Origin: Pannonibacter phragmitetus DSM 14782
GTDB taxonomy: Bacteria; Pseudomonadota; Alphaproteobacteria; Rhizobiales; Stappiaceae
DNA: 64,000 bases
Assembly: GCF_000382365.1 (NCBI RefSeq)
Contig: NZ_KB908217.1
Span: forward strand, 248,001-312,000
Reading direction: 5' to 3'
Of this stretch, positions 25,588-34,776 are shown piece by piece; the stretch's first letter is position 1; each line of letters begins with the position of its first letter. Below the pieces are notes generated by a model. It was given only the letters and a program-made list of their open reading frames with translations, ran no database searches and was not told where the DNA came from. A program made the position numbers and the translations under genes.

Positions 25588-27042
25588 TCAACTCGTGGGT
25601 TGGGCAGGAGCTGTGGCGCCCGGCACCCATTGCAGGTTCGCAGGCCAGCTGTAGACAGTCTGTCCTTCGTTCCAGCTGCCGGTGGCGTTCAGGCAGTTTC
25701 CTGCGGAGATCTGGCCGTTCTTCACCCAGATGTAAGCGCCGGGGCCGGCGCCGGTAAACTGCATCTGAGTCCAGTCTGACAGATCCGGCAAGTAGCCGCC
25801 GAAGGCGCCGCCCGGGCTTCCGTCCGTGTTGGGCGATGCCTCATAGACCCAGTTTCCGATGCGTATCGGTCCCAGTGCGCCACTGCCTGCACCGATGCCG
25901 AATTGATAGGTGCCGGTCGAGGGCTGGTTGCTGCCTCCGCCCGGATTGTCCGTGTAGCCATAGGCCATGCTGTCGGCGAGGATGGAGACCGTCACCGGCT
26001 GGGCCGGATCTGCCTGGATGAGCACCTTCAGATTGCTGTCTGCGTAGGGAAAACCGTAGGAATTGGTGCCGTTGTGGATCGCCTGCGCATAGAGGTTGCC
26101 ATTCCCGCCGGCGAAAGGCGTCTGGCCCGGAAACTGGCTGGAGTTGTTGGGCCCGGCGGCGGTGAAATAGCCCTCGTTGAAGCCGATCATCAGGTTGCGG
26201 AACACCGAGTTGCTGATGATCTGGGAGGCTGGCTGGCCCGATGGATCATTCGTTGAGGTACGGTTCTGCGGCACGACGCGGCCGTTGAATATGACCGTGC
26301 CACCATCGCAGCGGTAAATGATCGAGCTGCTGAGATTGATCGCCGTCAACTCGAATGTGTCACCCTGGTCACCCTTCAGGGAGAGGATCACGCCCGTTTT
26401 CGGATCGGCTGTCTGGAAGTTGCCGGTAAAGGTCTCGGGAGACCCGCCGGGCGGGGTGTCGGAAACGATGGTGACGGGGGCTTTTGCCTGCACGAGACTC
26501 ATCACGTAGGGCGTCATGTCGGGATATGCTGACGGCATGATGGTGGGCCCGATCACCAGCTGCTGGCCTGAAAAGGTTGTCACCACTGCCCCCTGACCTG
26601 ACTTGGTCAGCACCGAATTCTTCATGGTGTTGAGAAGGGTGGGGGTCATCGGGCTCTTGTAGCCGAGCGAAAAGCTGCTTCCCCCTGCTTCCGTGCCCGA
26701 GATGCTGAGCGGCAGGCCGAGCAGATCCACATTCGACATGTTGATCCAGAGGTTGTCTACCGCCGTCAGGCAGCTGAACTCGATCCATCCGTAATAGATG
26801 CCACCGGTCGGGGTGGGCGGATTGGGAAACTGCCCAAGCCCCGCATAAAGCCTGCCGGAATTGATGGTGGTGAAGCTGATGGCGGCGTTCGTGATCTGCG
26901 ACAGCGGCGTGACCGTGCCAAGCGTAATGCCGCTGAGCCCGGTCACGTCTTTGCCGGTCAGCAGGATATAGATGTCCTCGTCTGCGGCCGTTGGCGCACC
27001 GCGCAGGTTGACGAGATTCATTGTGATGCTGCTGGTGCTCAT
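25588..27042 (-). CDS. Beta-rich protein resembling GH64 beta-1,3-glucanases
   Basis: This encodes a 484-residue beta-rich protein with many Gly, Ser, Thr and Asn. The N-terminal part (IYILLTGKD, RLYAGLGQFP, IYYGWIEFSC, LWINMSNVDLLGLPLSISG) follows the pattern of the thaumatin-like glycoside hydrolase family 64, in which such segments frame the glucan-binding groove (IEFT..., NxSxVDFxxLPI). The later region (KVLIQADPAQPVTVSILADSMAYGYTDNP) may belong to the second half of that fold. No N-terminal signal peptide is seen, which is odd for an extracellular glucanase. I cannot place the two catalytic acidic residues with confidence, so activity is uncertain. The RBS is GGAG eight bases before the ATG. 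Confidence 0.55.
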   Translation of the reverse strand: MSTSSITMNLVNLRGAPTAADEDIYILLTGKDVTGLSGITLGTVTPLSQITNAAISFTTINSGRLYAGLGQFPNPPTPTGGIYYGWIEFSCLTAVDNLWINMSNVDLLGLPLSISGTEAGGSSFSLGYKSPMTPTLLNTMKNSVLTKSGQGAVVTTFSGQQLVIGPTIMPSAYPDMTPYVMSLVQAKAPVTIVSDTPPGGSPETFTGNFQTADPKTGVILSLKGDQGDTFELTAINLSSSIIYRCDGGTVIFNGRVVPQNRTSTNDPSGQPASQIISNSVFRNLMIGFNEGYFTAAGPNNSSQFPGQTPFAGGNGNLYAQAIHNGTNSYGFPYADSNLKVLIQADPAQPVTVSILADSMAYGYTDNPGGGSNQPSTGTYQFGIGAGSGALGPIRIGNWVYEASPNTDGSPGGAFGGYLPDLSDWTQMQFTGAGPGAYIWVKNGQISAGNCLNATGSWNEGQTVYSWPANLQWVPGATAPAQPTS

Positions 27043-27223
27043 TCGGATCTCCTTGGAGAGGCCATTCCTCTTCCGGCAGGACGCAGGGCGGCCGTGATTG
27101 TGCGCCTTCGGCGTGCAATTTGCGTGATACTCCCTTCAAGCCAATTCATTGGCCGCTCCTACCTGCATGCGCTAAGTATCCCAGCCTTGGGCAAGGTCAG
27201 GAAAAGCCGGGAGGCAAGGCGTC

Positions 27224-27862
27224 ATGGATGTGGAAACGGGTGAGGCAGGGCAGGCGGCGCTTGAGGACAGGCTGGCGCGGCTGCAACGGGTGCCCGCGCG
27301 CAAGATTTCCGGCAAAGTGGCGGACGTGCTGCGGACGGGGAAGAAGTCAGACTTCGCCACGGTCCCCTGCGCGGCGCTGGATCTTGGCTTCGACGGTATC
27401 GAGGGCGACCGGCATGGCGGACGCACCCGGCGGTCGGGCGGGCGCGAGCCCTGGTATCCGCGCGGCACGGTGATGGTGAACGAGCGTCAGCTCTCCATCC
27501 TGTCGGTGGAGGAACTGGCACTGATTGCCTCGCGGATGGAACTGGATGCGCTGCCCGCCGGCTGGATCGGCGGCAATGTGGTGACGCAAGGCATCCCCAG
27601 CCTCAGCCTGCTGCCGCCGCGCACGCGGCTCGTGTTTGAGAGTGGGGCCGTGCTGCGTGTGGATGGCTACAATTCACCCTGCCGGGCTGCTGGCCGGAAA
27701 ATCGCGGAGCACGTGCCGGAGCGCGAAGGGCTCGATCTGCTGTTCCCGAAGACCGCGCAATATCTGCGCGGCCTTGTCGCTTTCGTCGAACTGCCGGGGC
27801 GCATCCTGCCGGGCGATGCCATTACAGCGCATCTGCCGGAGCACTGGATCTACCCGGGCTGA
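27224..27862 (+). CDS. MOSC-domain protein
   Basis: This encodes a 212-residue stand-alone MOSC (molybdenum cofactor sulfurase C-terminal) protein, YiiM-like. The conserved segments are GIEGDRHGG (near residue 58), a central NVVTQGI (near residue 116) and the MOSC cysteine in YNSPCRAAGR (near residue 150), which carries sulfur or contacts the cofactor in known members. It is probably involved in molybdenum-cofactor-dependent detoxification of hydroxylated or oxidised compounds. It is a single gene. Its 3' end faces the hydrolase gene 15 bases away, with a hairpin AGAAGGGG/CCCCTTCT (27870-27891) at the junction that could stop both transcripts. Confidence 0.83.
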   Translation: MDVETGEAGQAALEDRLARLQRVPARKISGKVADVLRTGKKSDFATVPCAALDLGFDGIEGDRHGGRTRRSGGREPWYPRGTVMVNERQLSILSVEELALIASRMELDALPAGWIGGNVVTQGIPSLSLLPPRTRLVFESGAVLRVDGYNSPCRAAGRKIAEHVPEREGLDLLFPKTAQYLRGLVAFVELPGRILPGDAITAHLPEHWIYPG

Positions 27863-27877
27863 AGAGGGCAGAAGGGG

Positions 27878-29200
27878 TCACTTCCCCTTCTCCAGATGCT
27901 CGAAGCGCAGGCCGATGGCACTGCCTTGCGGGAAGCCTTCCCAGTAGGTGTGGTCCGCGTTGGGCTTGCCATCCGCATTCATCGACCAGACCCCATCCTC
28001 GGCATAGGGCAGGAGCTTGAGGTACTTGCCCTCGTCCGTCTTGCTCTTGAGGTTGATGCTGAGGAAGGCCGTGGTGAAGTGCTGGAGGATGTTGTTCATC
28101 CGCACGCTGTCCCACACCGGATCGGCATAATGCTGGAACGGCGGGAAGCCGATGGCCTCGCTGTAGGCGTAGCTTTCGGCTGGCGCGGGCATGGGGGCGG
28201 CTGCGTTGTGTCCGGCGTTGACGAAGGTCAGTAGATAGCGGTCGGTGCCCTTGGCCTCTTGCCAGATCTTGCGGATGCCGTCGCTGTAGCCGGAAATCTC
28301 GTCCTGATTGCCACCCACGATCAGCGCCGGAACGCGCAGGCCCGCAAGACCGTCCGCATTCATGGCATTGGATTTGCGCGCCCAGGGCCCGACAGACACG
28401 ATGGCCTTGAGGCGCGGATCGACCAGCGCTTCATGGCTCTCGCTTCCGGCGAGATGGCGCTCAAGGAACGCGCCCTTGCCATCAGCCCATGAAGCCTCGC
28501 GGGCAAAATCGGCAAGGCCTGCACCGCCCGAAATCAGCGTGCCGTAACCGCCCATGGAATAGCCGATGAGGCCGGTCCGCTCTGTGGACAGAAGCCCCTC
28601 CAGCGGGCCGCCCGGCGTCTTGCCCTGCTCTTCCATGGCGTTGAGCACGAACATCTGGTCCAGCGGCCGGTTGACCAGTGTCGAGATGAAAGCGGCCCTG
28701 TTGTCATAGGTGGATTCGGTGTGGTCGATCGAGGCGACGACATAGCCCTTGCTGGCAAGGTTCTCCGCCAGCGGGCTCATCAGGAAGCGGTTGCCCGGAT
28801 AGCCGTGGGAGATGATGACCAGAGGGTAGGGGGCGCCGCTTCTGTCAGGCTCGGCAGCGCGTGATGAACGGCCATTGAGCTCGATCATCGTGCTGCCGTC
28901 CCGCATCATCGCCTCGAGCGGCACGGGCTTCGCGCCGGCGGCGGCCGGATAGAACACCTCGACCGTCAGAGGCCTGTCATAGAGGACAGGCTCCTTGCCA
29001 GGCTCCGATTTCAGCACATCGATCTGGCCCGGATTGGTCAGTTCAACCGTGGTCACACCGACCCCATAGCTTCCATAGGCCGCAAGCACGGGCGCATCGG
29101 GGCGGATGGTGTCTATTCTGTTGTCGGCCATTGCAGTTCCAGGGGGGACAGCGAGGGAGAGAAGCAGCGGGGCCACTGCCAGCAAGTGCCTGATTTTCAT
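27878..29200 (-). CDS. Exported alpha/beta hydrolase (dienelactone hydrolase/PAF-AH-like)
   Basis: This encodes a 440-residue secreted hydrolase. A signal peptide spans about residues 1-25 (MKIRHLLAVAPLLLSLAVPPGTAMA). The oxyanion strand is PYPLVIISHGYPGNRF, the nucleophile elbow is GYSMGGYG (Ser near residue 228), and the His is in FVNAGHNAA. The size and these blocks fit the platelet-activating-factor acetylhydrolase/dienelactone hydrolase group, an esterase acting in the periplasm. ATG 29200 gives a proper signal peptide; the upstream extension to 29365 runs through the terminator at 29292 and is rejected. A 19-base motif shared with the chemoreceptor at 31025 lies 23 bases upstream. Confidence 0.82.
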   Translation of the reverse strand: MKIRHLLAVAPLLLSLAVPPGTAMADNRIDTIRPDAPVLAAYGSYGVGVTTVELTNPGQIDVLKSEPGKEPVLYDRPLTVEVFYPAAAGAKPVPLEAMMRDGSTMIELNGRSSRAAEPDRSGAPYPLVIISHGYPGNRFLMSPLAENLASKGYVVASIDHTESTYDNRAAFISTLVNRPLDQMFVLNAMEEQGKTPGGPLEGLLSTERTGLIGYSMGGYGTLISGGAGLADFAREASWADGKGAFLERHLAGSESHEALVDPRLKAIVSVGPWARKSNAMNADGLAGLRVPALIVGGNQDEISGYSDGIRKIWQEAKGTDRYLLTFVNAGHNAAAPMPAPAESYAYSEAIGFPPFQHYADPVWDSVRMNNILQHFTTAFLSINLKSKTDEGKYLKLLPYAEDGVWSMNADGKPNADHTYWEGFPQGSAIGLRFEHLEKGK

Positions 29201-29291
29201 GATGACCTCGAAGGAAATGCAAGCGTGAAAGTGTTCCGGATGCAACTTGTGCAGGGATAGTGCGGCCTCAATGTGCCCGTCCTGTGGCAAT

Positions 29292-29324
29292 GAAAAGGCC
29301 GGGCCAAGGAGGCCCGGCCTTTTC
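29292..29324. terminator. Bidirectional terminator between hydrolase and chemoreceptor genes
   Basis: A 14-bp perfect stem, GAAAAGGCCGGGCC with GGCCCGGCCTTTTC, encloses the loop AAGGA. On the minus strand it lies 25 bases after the chemoreceptor stop and gives a T tail, so it ends that transcript before the hydrolase promoter. Confidence 0.85.
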
Positions 29325-29348
29325 AGCCAGAACAGTTGTTCCTGCCCG

Positions 29349-31025
29349 TCAGGCGGCGCGGACACCGCTGAGGAAGCTTTCCACCTCGGTGCGAAGCGCC
29401 AGCGCGTCGCGCGTCACCGCTGCTGCGGCCTGTTCCACACTGTTGGCAGCGCCGCGGGTTTCGCTGGCCGCGTGGGAGACTTCGAGGATGTTGTCCGTCA
29501 CATCCTGCGTGCCGCGCGAGGCCTGCTCGACGTTGCGGGCGATTTCGCTGGTGGCAGCACCCTGTTCCTCGACGGATGCCGAGATGGCGGCCGCAATGTG
29601 GTTCATCTCTTCCACCGTCTTGCCGATGGATTGCACCGCGTCCACGGCCACCCGCGTTTCCGACTGGATGGCCGAAATCTGCGTGGTGATTTCCTCGGTT
29701 GCCTTGGAGGTCTGCGAGGCCAGTTCCTTCACCTCGGCGGCCACGACCGCGAAGCCCCGGCCTGCTTCACCGGCTCGCGCCGCCTCGATGGTGGCGTTGA
29801 GGGCAAGGAGGTTGGTCTGCTCGGCGATGGCGCGGATGAGGTCGACCACTTCGCCGATCTTGTTGGCGGCGTTGGCAAGGCCCTGGATCTGGCCGTCCGT
29901 GCGCCGGGCTTCATCCACCGCCTGCATGGCAATCTGCGACGAACGGGAAACCTGGGACGCAATCTCGGAGATGGAAGAACTCAGCTCTTCCGTGGCGGAG
30001 GCAACCGTCTGCACATTGGCAGCAGCCTGCTGGGCAGCCGAGGCAACGGCGGTCGAGCTGGAGTTGGTGCCTTCGGCAATGCGGGCCATGTTGCGGGCGC
30101 TGCCCTCCATGCCGGAGGCGGACTGGGTGACCGCCTGCAACAGAGCCGCGGCACTTGCATCGAAGCTGCGGGTCAGCTCCTCGATATGCAGGGCACGCGC
30201 CTCGCGCTGGCTCTGTTCGGCCGCCTGCGACTGAGCCAGATCACGGGCGCGGATCATGGTGTCACGGAAGATTTCCGTGGCCTCCGCCATATGGCCGATC
30301 TCGTCCTTGCGGCCGGTGCCGGGGATGGTGACGGTCATGTTGCCGTCGGCCAGCTGACGCGTCACGCTGGTGATGGCCTCCAGCGGGCGGGTGATGCTGT
30401 TGGAGAGCACGAATGTGCCTGCGGCAATCGCAAGGATCAGCGGCACCATCCACATCAGCATCGTGAAGAGTTCCGAATAGAAGGCAGCGCTGATGTCGTC
30501 GATGTAGAGCGCGGATGTGATGGCCCACTGCCACGGGTCATAATTCATGGTGTAGGCAAGCTTGGGAGCTGCCACCGTCTCATTCAGGCGCGGAAACAGG
30601 AACTCGGAGAAGCCGCCGCCCTTGCGCCCTGCTTCGATCTCGCCCTGAACAAAGAGATTGCCCGCAGGGTCCTTGGAGTTCCAAAGGTTCTTGCCTTCGA
30701 CGGCTGCGCTCGGATGCGCCAGAATGAGGCCCTGATTGGCTGGGCTCGCATCAATGGCGAGGAAATAGTCATTGCCGTTGAAGCGCATGGTGCGCAGCAC
30801 GGCCTTTGCGTTGGCCTGGGCCGTCTCAAGCGGCACACCGGCTGCCTTGGCTTCCTCGGCAATGGCCTTCACGACGCTCTGTGCCGTCTCCACCTGTGAG
30901 CGGATCAGATCGCGCCGGTCTTCGAGCATGGTGCTGCGCAGTGAAAAAATCTGTATTAGCCCGGTCAGCAAAACGGCACTGAGTGCCATCAGCGACAAAA
31001 CGAGCATCTTCTGCTTGATCGTCAT
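29349..31025 (-). CDS. Methyl-accepting chemotaxis protein with single-Cache sensor
   Basis: This encodes a 558-residue chemoreceptor. TM1 spans residues 8-30. The periplasmic sensor (about 35-190) has the sCache_2 signature ([35 protein letters not shown]). TM2 is near 195-210 ([18 protein letters not shown]), then a HAMP domain, then the signalling domain with the conserved hairpin tip [28 protein letters not shown]. Sensors of this type bind small organic acids or amino acids; the ligand here is unknown. There is no C-terminal CheR-binding pentapeptide. It stands alone with its own terminator, as dispersed MCP genes usually do. Confidence 0.92.
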   Translation of the reverse strand: MTIKQKMLVLSLMALSAVLLTGLIQIFSLRSTMLEDRRDLIRSQVETAQSVVKAIAEEAKAAGVPLETAQANAKAVLRTMRFNGNDYFLAIDASPANQGLILAHPSAAVEGKNLWNSKDPAGNLFVQGEIEAGRKGGGFSEFLFPRLNETVAAPKLAYTMNYDPWQWAITSALYIDDISAAFYSELFTMLMWMVPLILAIAAGTFVLSNSITRPLEAITSVTRQLADGNMTVTIPGTGRKDEIGHMAEATEIFRDTMIRARDLAQSQAAEQSQREARALHIEELTRSFDASAAALLQAVTQSASGMEGSARNMARIAEGTNSSSTAVASAAQQAAANVQTVASATEELSSSISEIASQVSRSSQIAMQAVDEARRTDGQIQGLANAANKIGEVVDLIRAIAEQTNLLALNATIEAARAGEAGRGFAVVAAEVKELASQTSKATEEITTQISAIQSETRVAVDAVQSIGKTVEEMNHIAAAISASVEEQGAATSEIARNVEQASRGTQDVTDNILEVSHAASETRGAANSVEQAAAAVTRDALALRTEVESFLSGVRAA

Positions 31026-31528
31026 TCTTTCGCCCCTCGCGTGAAAGTGTTTCGGATCAAAACATCAGAATCTTTACGTGAAATTAATTGGACGAATTTC
31101 CGGTTGTTCGAATTTTGTCTGTAAAATTTGAAAAATACGCAGGGTAATTTTTGAATTCGGCGTGCCATATGAAGTATTTGATTTGGTGAGAAAGAGGGTC
31201 GGGCTGCATTCTTTTTGTTTGTGTGCAAACGAAAAAGATCTCTGTCAGTCCTGTTGACGCGTGTCATCCTCTGCAGGCCGGACGGGGGCGGCTGTGTCTG
31301 GGAAAATACCGATGATCGCTGCTTCTGGCGGTTCCGTGTCTTGAAGCTGTGCTTGCCGTCCGGGTTCTGCGAAAGTTGTTCCGATGATCCCCGACGCTCC
31401 CGTCGCTGGCACGGAGAGAAGAATTCCTGTTAGATCGGCTTGCGGAATGTGTCAGCGGGCATGCCGGACTGTCCGAATGCTGCCGGCGCGGCGGAGAAGA
31501 TAAGAGACAAAGGACAAGGGGAACTGAC
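31026..31528. other. AT-rich intergenic region upstream of the chemoreceptor and RidA genes
   Basis: About 500 bases carry no supported gene. Short open frames on both strands have atypical composition. The left half is AT-rich and contains the shared 19-base motif (31039-31057) and a dyad AATTTT-GTCTGT-AAAATT at 31111-31128, candidate promoter elements of the minus-strand chemoreceptor. The right half is GC-rich and must contain the ridA promoter, which I cannot locate. Confidence 0.45.
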
Positions 31529-31921
31529 TTGCTTCCAATCCATCACATGATTTCCGGCGGGCCGCGGCCCGTGGCGCCGTTCTCCCACGCGGTCGAGGCC
31601 GATGGCTGGGTGTTCATCACCGGGCAGATGCCGACGGATCCGGCTGCCCCGGACGCGCCGCTGCCGGAGGGGATTGCCGCCCAGACGGCACGGGTGGTGG
31701 AAAACCTGAAGCTGGTGCTGGCGGGCGTTGGGCTCGGGCTGGAGCATGTGACCATGGCCCGTGTCTATCTGACGGACTTCCACCGCGATTATGCGCTGAT
31801 GAACGAGACCTACAGCAGCTACTTTGAACCGGGCAAACTTCCCGCCCGCACCTGCATCGGCGTGACCGGTCTTGCCGTTCATGCGCTTGTGGAGATCGAT
31901 CTCGTCGCGCGGCGGCCGTGA
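31529..31921 (+). CDS. RidA/YER057c/UK114-family protein
   Basis: This encodes a 130-residue RidA-family protein. Family members hydrolyse reactive enamine/imine intermediates formed by PLP enzymes. Typical features are PVAPFSHAVEADGWVFITGQMP near the N-terminus, the helix VVENLKLVLAGVGLGLEHVTMARVYLTDF, and ARTCIGVTGLAVHALVEIDLVA at the end. The Arg of the archetypal active site corresponds to R110 in LPARTCIGV. TTG 31529 is preferred as the start because AAGGGGAA lies seven bases upstream; ATG 31547 has no ribosome site. It is likely a trimer in the cytoplasm. It belongs to a RidA subgroup, not necessarily to true RidA. Confidence 0.85.
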   Translation: MLPIHHMISGGPRPVAPFSHAVEADGWVFITGQMPTDPAAPDAPLPEGIAAQTARVVENLKLVLAGVGLGLEHVTMARVYLTDFHRDYALMNETYSSYFEPGKLPARTCIGVTGLAVHALVEIDLVARRP

Positions 31922-31957
31922 AGCGTCAGTGCCCGGGCATCTGATATGAGGCGGGGG

Positions 31958-32299
31958 CTAGTCCGCGTCTGCTTCGGCGATGCGCAGGCCGGAGCCCCAG
32001 TCTGCGAGCTGGTCATTGAGATCCTCCAGCACGAAATGCCGGGCCGAGTCCCGGTCGTAGCCTTCGGCAAGCAGCGCGTCATATTCGGTGGCGGTGTGGC
32101 GGATGTGGGAGGTCAGGGCCTGCTGCACGGCAATGGACGGCGGCAGGTGGCGCAGATGCCCGGCCATGGCGCTGGACAAAACGGCCTGCGCATCAAACAA
32201 GGGAATGCGCGGGGCCAGCTGGCGCAGCGCCTTGCGCATGTCTTTCTGCCGGCGTGTGCCCCCGGTCTTGGGCACCGCAAGTTCGGTTTCATCCGGCAC
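31958..32299 (-). CDS. DUF2293-family protein
   Basis: This encodes a 113-residue helical protein. The sequence RQKDMRKALRQLAPRIPLFDAQAV, followed by LRHLPPSIAVQQALTSHIRHTATEYD and DRDSARHFVLEDLNDQLADWG, matches the DUF2293 pattern as I know it. The function is unknown. His residues in HIRHTATEYD are conserved in the family and could bind metal. The gene ends near ridA (convergent, 36 bases apart) and begins 19 bases after the stop of the GGDEF-EAL gene on the same strand, so it may be read from the same transcript. A link to c-di-GMP signalling is only suggested by that position. Confidence 0.75.
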   Translation of the reverse strand: MPDETELAVPKTGGTRRQKDMRKALRQLAPRIPLFDAQAVLSSAMAGHLRHLPPSIAVQQALTSHIRHTATEYDALLAEGYDRDSARHFVLEDLNDQLADWGSGLRIAEADAD

Positions 32300-32318
32300 C
32301 GGCCGTCTCTCCTGATCC

Positions 32319-34307
32319 TCAGTTCAGAGGCAGGGGTACCACACCTGCCGCCGCTACAGGCTGATGATAGTCCGAGTGCTCCAGCCATGAAGCCGCATCC
32401 TTGGCGGGCATCGGGCGGGCGATCAGGTAGCCCTGGATATAGCGGCAGCCCAGGCTTTGCAGCCGGTCGCGCTGTGTGTCCGTCTCGATGCCTTCCACCA
32501 CGCAGTCGAGGGACATGGAGCGGCACAGGGCAATGATCGAAGAGACGATGCCGTGTCCACTCGGGTCATCGATCCCTGACACGAAACTCTTGTCGATCTT
32601 CACCCGGTCTATCGGCAAGCGGTGCAGGTAGCCAAGGCTTGAGTATCCTGTGCCGAAATCATCGAGAGCCAGCCTTGCGCCTGTCTGGCGCAGCAGGCGC
32701 ATGGACTGCTCGGCGCCTTCATAGCTGCGCATGACCGCCGTTTCCGTGATCTCGAATATCACCCGGTGTGCGGGAATGCGGCTGCGTCCAAGCTGTGTCA
32801 GCAGGGCGAGCACGGTCTCCTTGCACGTGATGTCATGAGTGGAGAGGTTGAAGGACAGAGACAGATGCGGCGGCAACTGGCTGATCGCCGTCAGTGCTTT
32901 GGCAAAAAGGCAAACGGTGAGCCGCCGCATCAGGCCGGAGCGCTCGGCCTGCGGAATGAACTGGTCGGGCGGAACCTGACCGAGCAGGGGGCTGTTCCAG
33001 CGGGCAAGAGCCTCGAAGCCTGTCACCCGGCACTTTTGCAGATCAAGAATCGGCTGCAGATAGATCTCGAATTCCTTTTCGAGGTCTGCTCCCTGCAATG
33101 CGCTTTCGATGGCCCGGTCGGAGCGGATCTGCCTTTCGTGTTCCACGGAATAAAGCGTCGCCTGACCGCGCCGTCCGGTCTTGGAGTTGTAAAGCGCGTA
33201 GTCAGAACGATCGAACAGTTCGTGGACTGTGCGCCCGGCATCCGGGAAAACCGCGAGGCCGCAGGAGCAGCCAATCCGGACAAAAATTCCCTCAATTTCA
33301 TAAGGGGTTGCGATGATGTCACAGATCGACTGGCCAAGCGCCTCCAGATCCTCAGCCGAAGCCTCGATGATCATGCCGAACTCGTCGCCGCCGAGGCGGC
33401 TGATCTGAAGCCTGGTGCTGCTGCTGACGAGTCCCTTCAGCCGGTCACCCGCTTCTGCCAGCAGAAGGTCGCCAAAATGGTGGCCATAGGTGTCGTTCAC
33501 CGGCTTGAACCGGTCAAGGTCAAGGACGCCGACAGCAAAACTGGTGCGCGTTATGGAGGCGTCCTGGATGCGCTTTTGCAGGGCAGAAAAGAAATGGCGG
33601 CGGTTTGGCAGGCCGGTGAGCACATCCGTATGGGCGAGGATGGCATTTTCCTCACTCAGCCGCTCGGTCTCCTGCTGCTTCTGCGCCAGTGCCCGCTGCG
33701 CCTGGATCACGTTGGTGAAGGCCTTGTGGCCATTGAACAGCACCTGGATCAGCACAAGGCTGACGAGGAAAATATTCATCGAGATGGCGTGAAAGACCGT
33801 CAGATCAAGGCGGCTGTAGTAGACAATGTAGGGCACTGTCACCAGCGCCATCACCAGAAGCGCAGCCTGAGGCAGATTCATCAGGCAGAAGATGCAGCCG
33901 ACCACCGTGATGGCGATGAAGAGAGCGACATGCCCGCGCTCCAGCGGTCCGCCATAGCTGTCGAGGGCCAGCGACCAGGTCACATATGCAAGCGCCAGAA
34001 CGCCACTCAGAAAGAGGGTCCGGCGCAGCTGGTAAAGGGCTTCCTCTGGAGACACGGCATCGGCAGACCGGCGCAGCCAGGCCACGGCCCGCACCGAACA
34101 GATGATGAAAAGCGGCAGGAGCAGCCAGATCGTCAGATAGTCCGGGGCCAGACCGTAATGTGTAAAAGACACGGCGCCCGCGTTGACCATCAGCAAGGCA
34201 TAGAGAAGCGGCACCTGCCGGCGCAGTTCCCTGAACTGTGCCAGAAGGATTTCCGGTTGCTGGCCTGACAAAGTCATCCAGTCAAGAAATCGGCGCATCG
34301 TTGTCAC
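32319..34307 (-). CDS. Membrane-anchored GGDEF-EAL cyclic-di-GMP enzyme
   Basis: This encodes a 662-residue bifunctional c-di-GMP protein. About six N-terminal membrane segments (residues 33-190) form a MHYT/MASE-like sensor of unknown ligand. A short coiled coil (QAQRALAQKQQETERLSEENA) leads to a GGDEF domain with an intact GGDEF motif (SRLGGDEFGMII) and then an EAL domain. EAL motifs are intact: FEALARW, FNLSTHD, EITETAV, DDFGTGYSS, KIDKSFV, VVEGIET and QGYLIARP. Both cyclase and phosphodiesterase active sites appear functional. No I-site RxxD is obvious directly before GGDEF. It is followed closely by the DUF2293 gene. Confidence 0.92.
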   Translation of the reverse strand: MTTMRRFLDWMTLSGQQPEILLAQFRELRRQVPLLYALLMVNAGAVSFTHYGLAPDYLTIWLLLPLFIICSVRAVAWLRRSADAVSPEEALYQLRRTLFLSGVLALAYVTWSLALDSYGGPLERGHVALFIAITVVGCIFCLMNLPQAALLVMALVTVPYIVYYSRLDLTVFHAISMNIFLVSLVLIQVLFNGHKAFTNVIQAQRALAQKQQETERLSEENAILAHTDVLTGLPNRRHFFSALQKRIQDASITRTSFAVGVLDLDRFKPVNDTYGHHFGDLLLAEAGDRLKGLVSSSTRLQISRLGGDEFGMIIEASAEDLEALGQSICDIIATPYEIEGIFVRIGCSCGLAVFPDAGRTVHELFDRSDYALYNSKTGRRGQATLYSVEHERQIRSDRAIESALQGADLEKEFEIYLQPILDLQKCRVTGFEALARWNSPLLGQVPPDQFIPQAERSGLMRRLTVCLFAKALTAISQLPPHLSLSFNLSTHDITCKETVLALLTQLGRSRIPAHRVIFEITETAVMRSYEGAEQSMRLLRQTGARLALDDFGTGYSSLGYLHRLPIDRVKIDKSFVSGIDDPSGHGIVSSIIALCRSMSLDCVVEGIETDTQRDRLQSLGCRYIQGYLIARPMPAKDAASWLEHSDYHQPVAAAGVVPLPLN

Positions 34308-34457
34308 TCTTCGAACTCTCCTCTGCTGTGGAGTATGAGGTCAAAGTAATAACCTGCATTTAACATGCCCAAGCGTTTTTTGCGATGATGCCGCAAGGGT
34401 ATATTCATTTTTTGTGGTGGCATTTCTTTGGGTATGCTGAGTGCCGCTGCGCGCTTT

Positions 34458-34676
34458 TCATCTCCGGAAGAGAAGCGGGAGGCCGCGTTGCTGCTGGATT
34501 TCCTCGCGCTGCAGCAATTCACGCATGTCCTGAGGAAGTGCAATGTCGTCAATGAGTTCGGGCGGCAGGTCGCGCAGTTGCCTGTGGCGCCTCAGCCTGC
34601 CGGCCGGCCGCAGGATGTGCCTTGCAGCGAAAGCCGCAAGGCTGCAGGCAAACTGGAAAGTACGGCTGGAAAGCAT
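34458..34676 (-). CDS. DUF1127-family small protein
   Basis: This encodes a 72-residue basic protein. The Arg-rich core (RPAGRLRRHRQLRDLPPELIDDIALPQDMRELLQ) fits the DUF1127 pattern, a short helical domain found in many copies in alphaproteobacteria. Members influence RNA metabolism, phosphate or stress responses in studied species. The N-terminal FQFACSLAAFAARHIL is a mildly hydrophobic helix. The ATG at 34676 has AGAGGTC upstream. The last residues (QREEIQQQRGLPLLFRR) are family-atypical. It lies alone, on the minus strand, between the GGDEF-EAL gene and the divergent SufR-like gene, sharing an AT-rich promoter region (34677-34776) with the latter. Confidence 0.7.
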   Translation of the reverse strand: MLSSRTFQFACSLAAFAARHILRPAGRLRRHRQLRDLPPELIDDIALPQDMRELLQREEIQQQRGLPLLFRR

Positions 34677-34776
34677 GATGACCTCTAATAAAGAAAGTTT
34701 TTTATTTCTAAATTAGATTCCAGAATATGAAAAGTGAAATCTTTTTATATGGCCGGTCCCGTGCTATGTTCAGCCC

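Noticed and set aside
31022-31433. Two small frames in the region upstream of the chemoreceptor and ridA
   Set aside because: There is no ribosome site; composition and residue pattern are unlike proteins, and one overlaps the shared regulatory motif.
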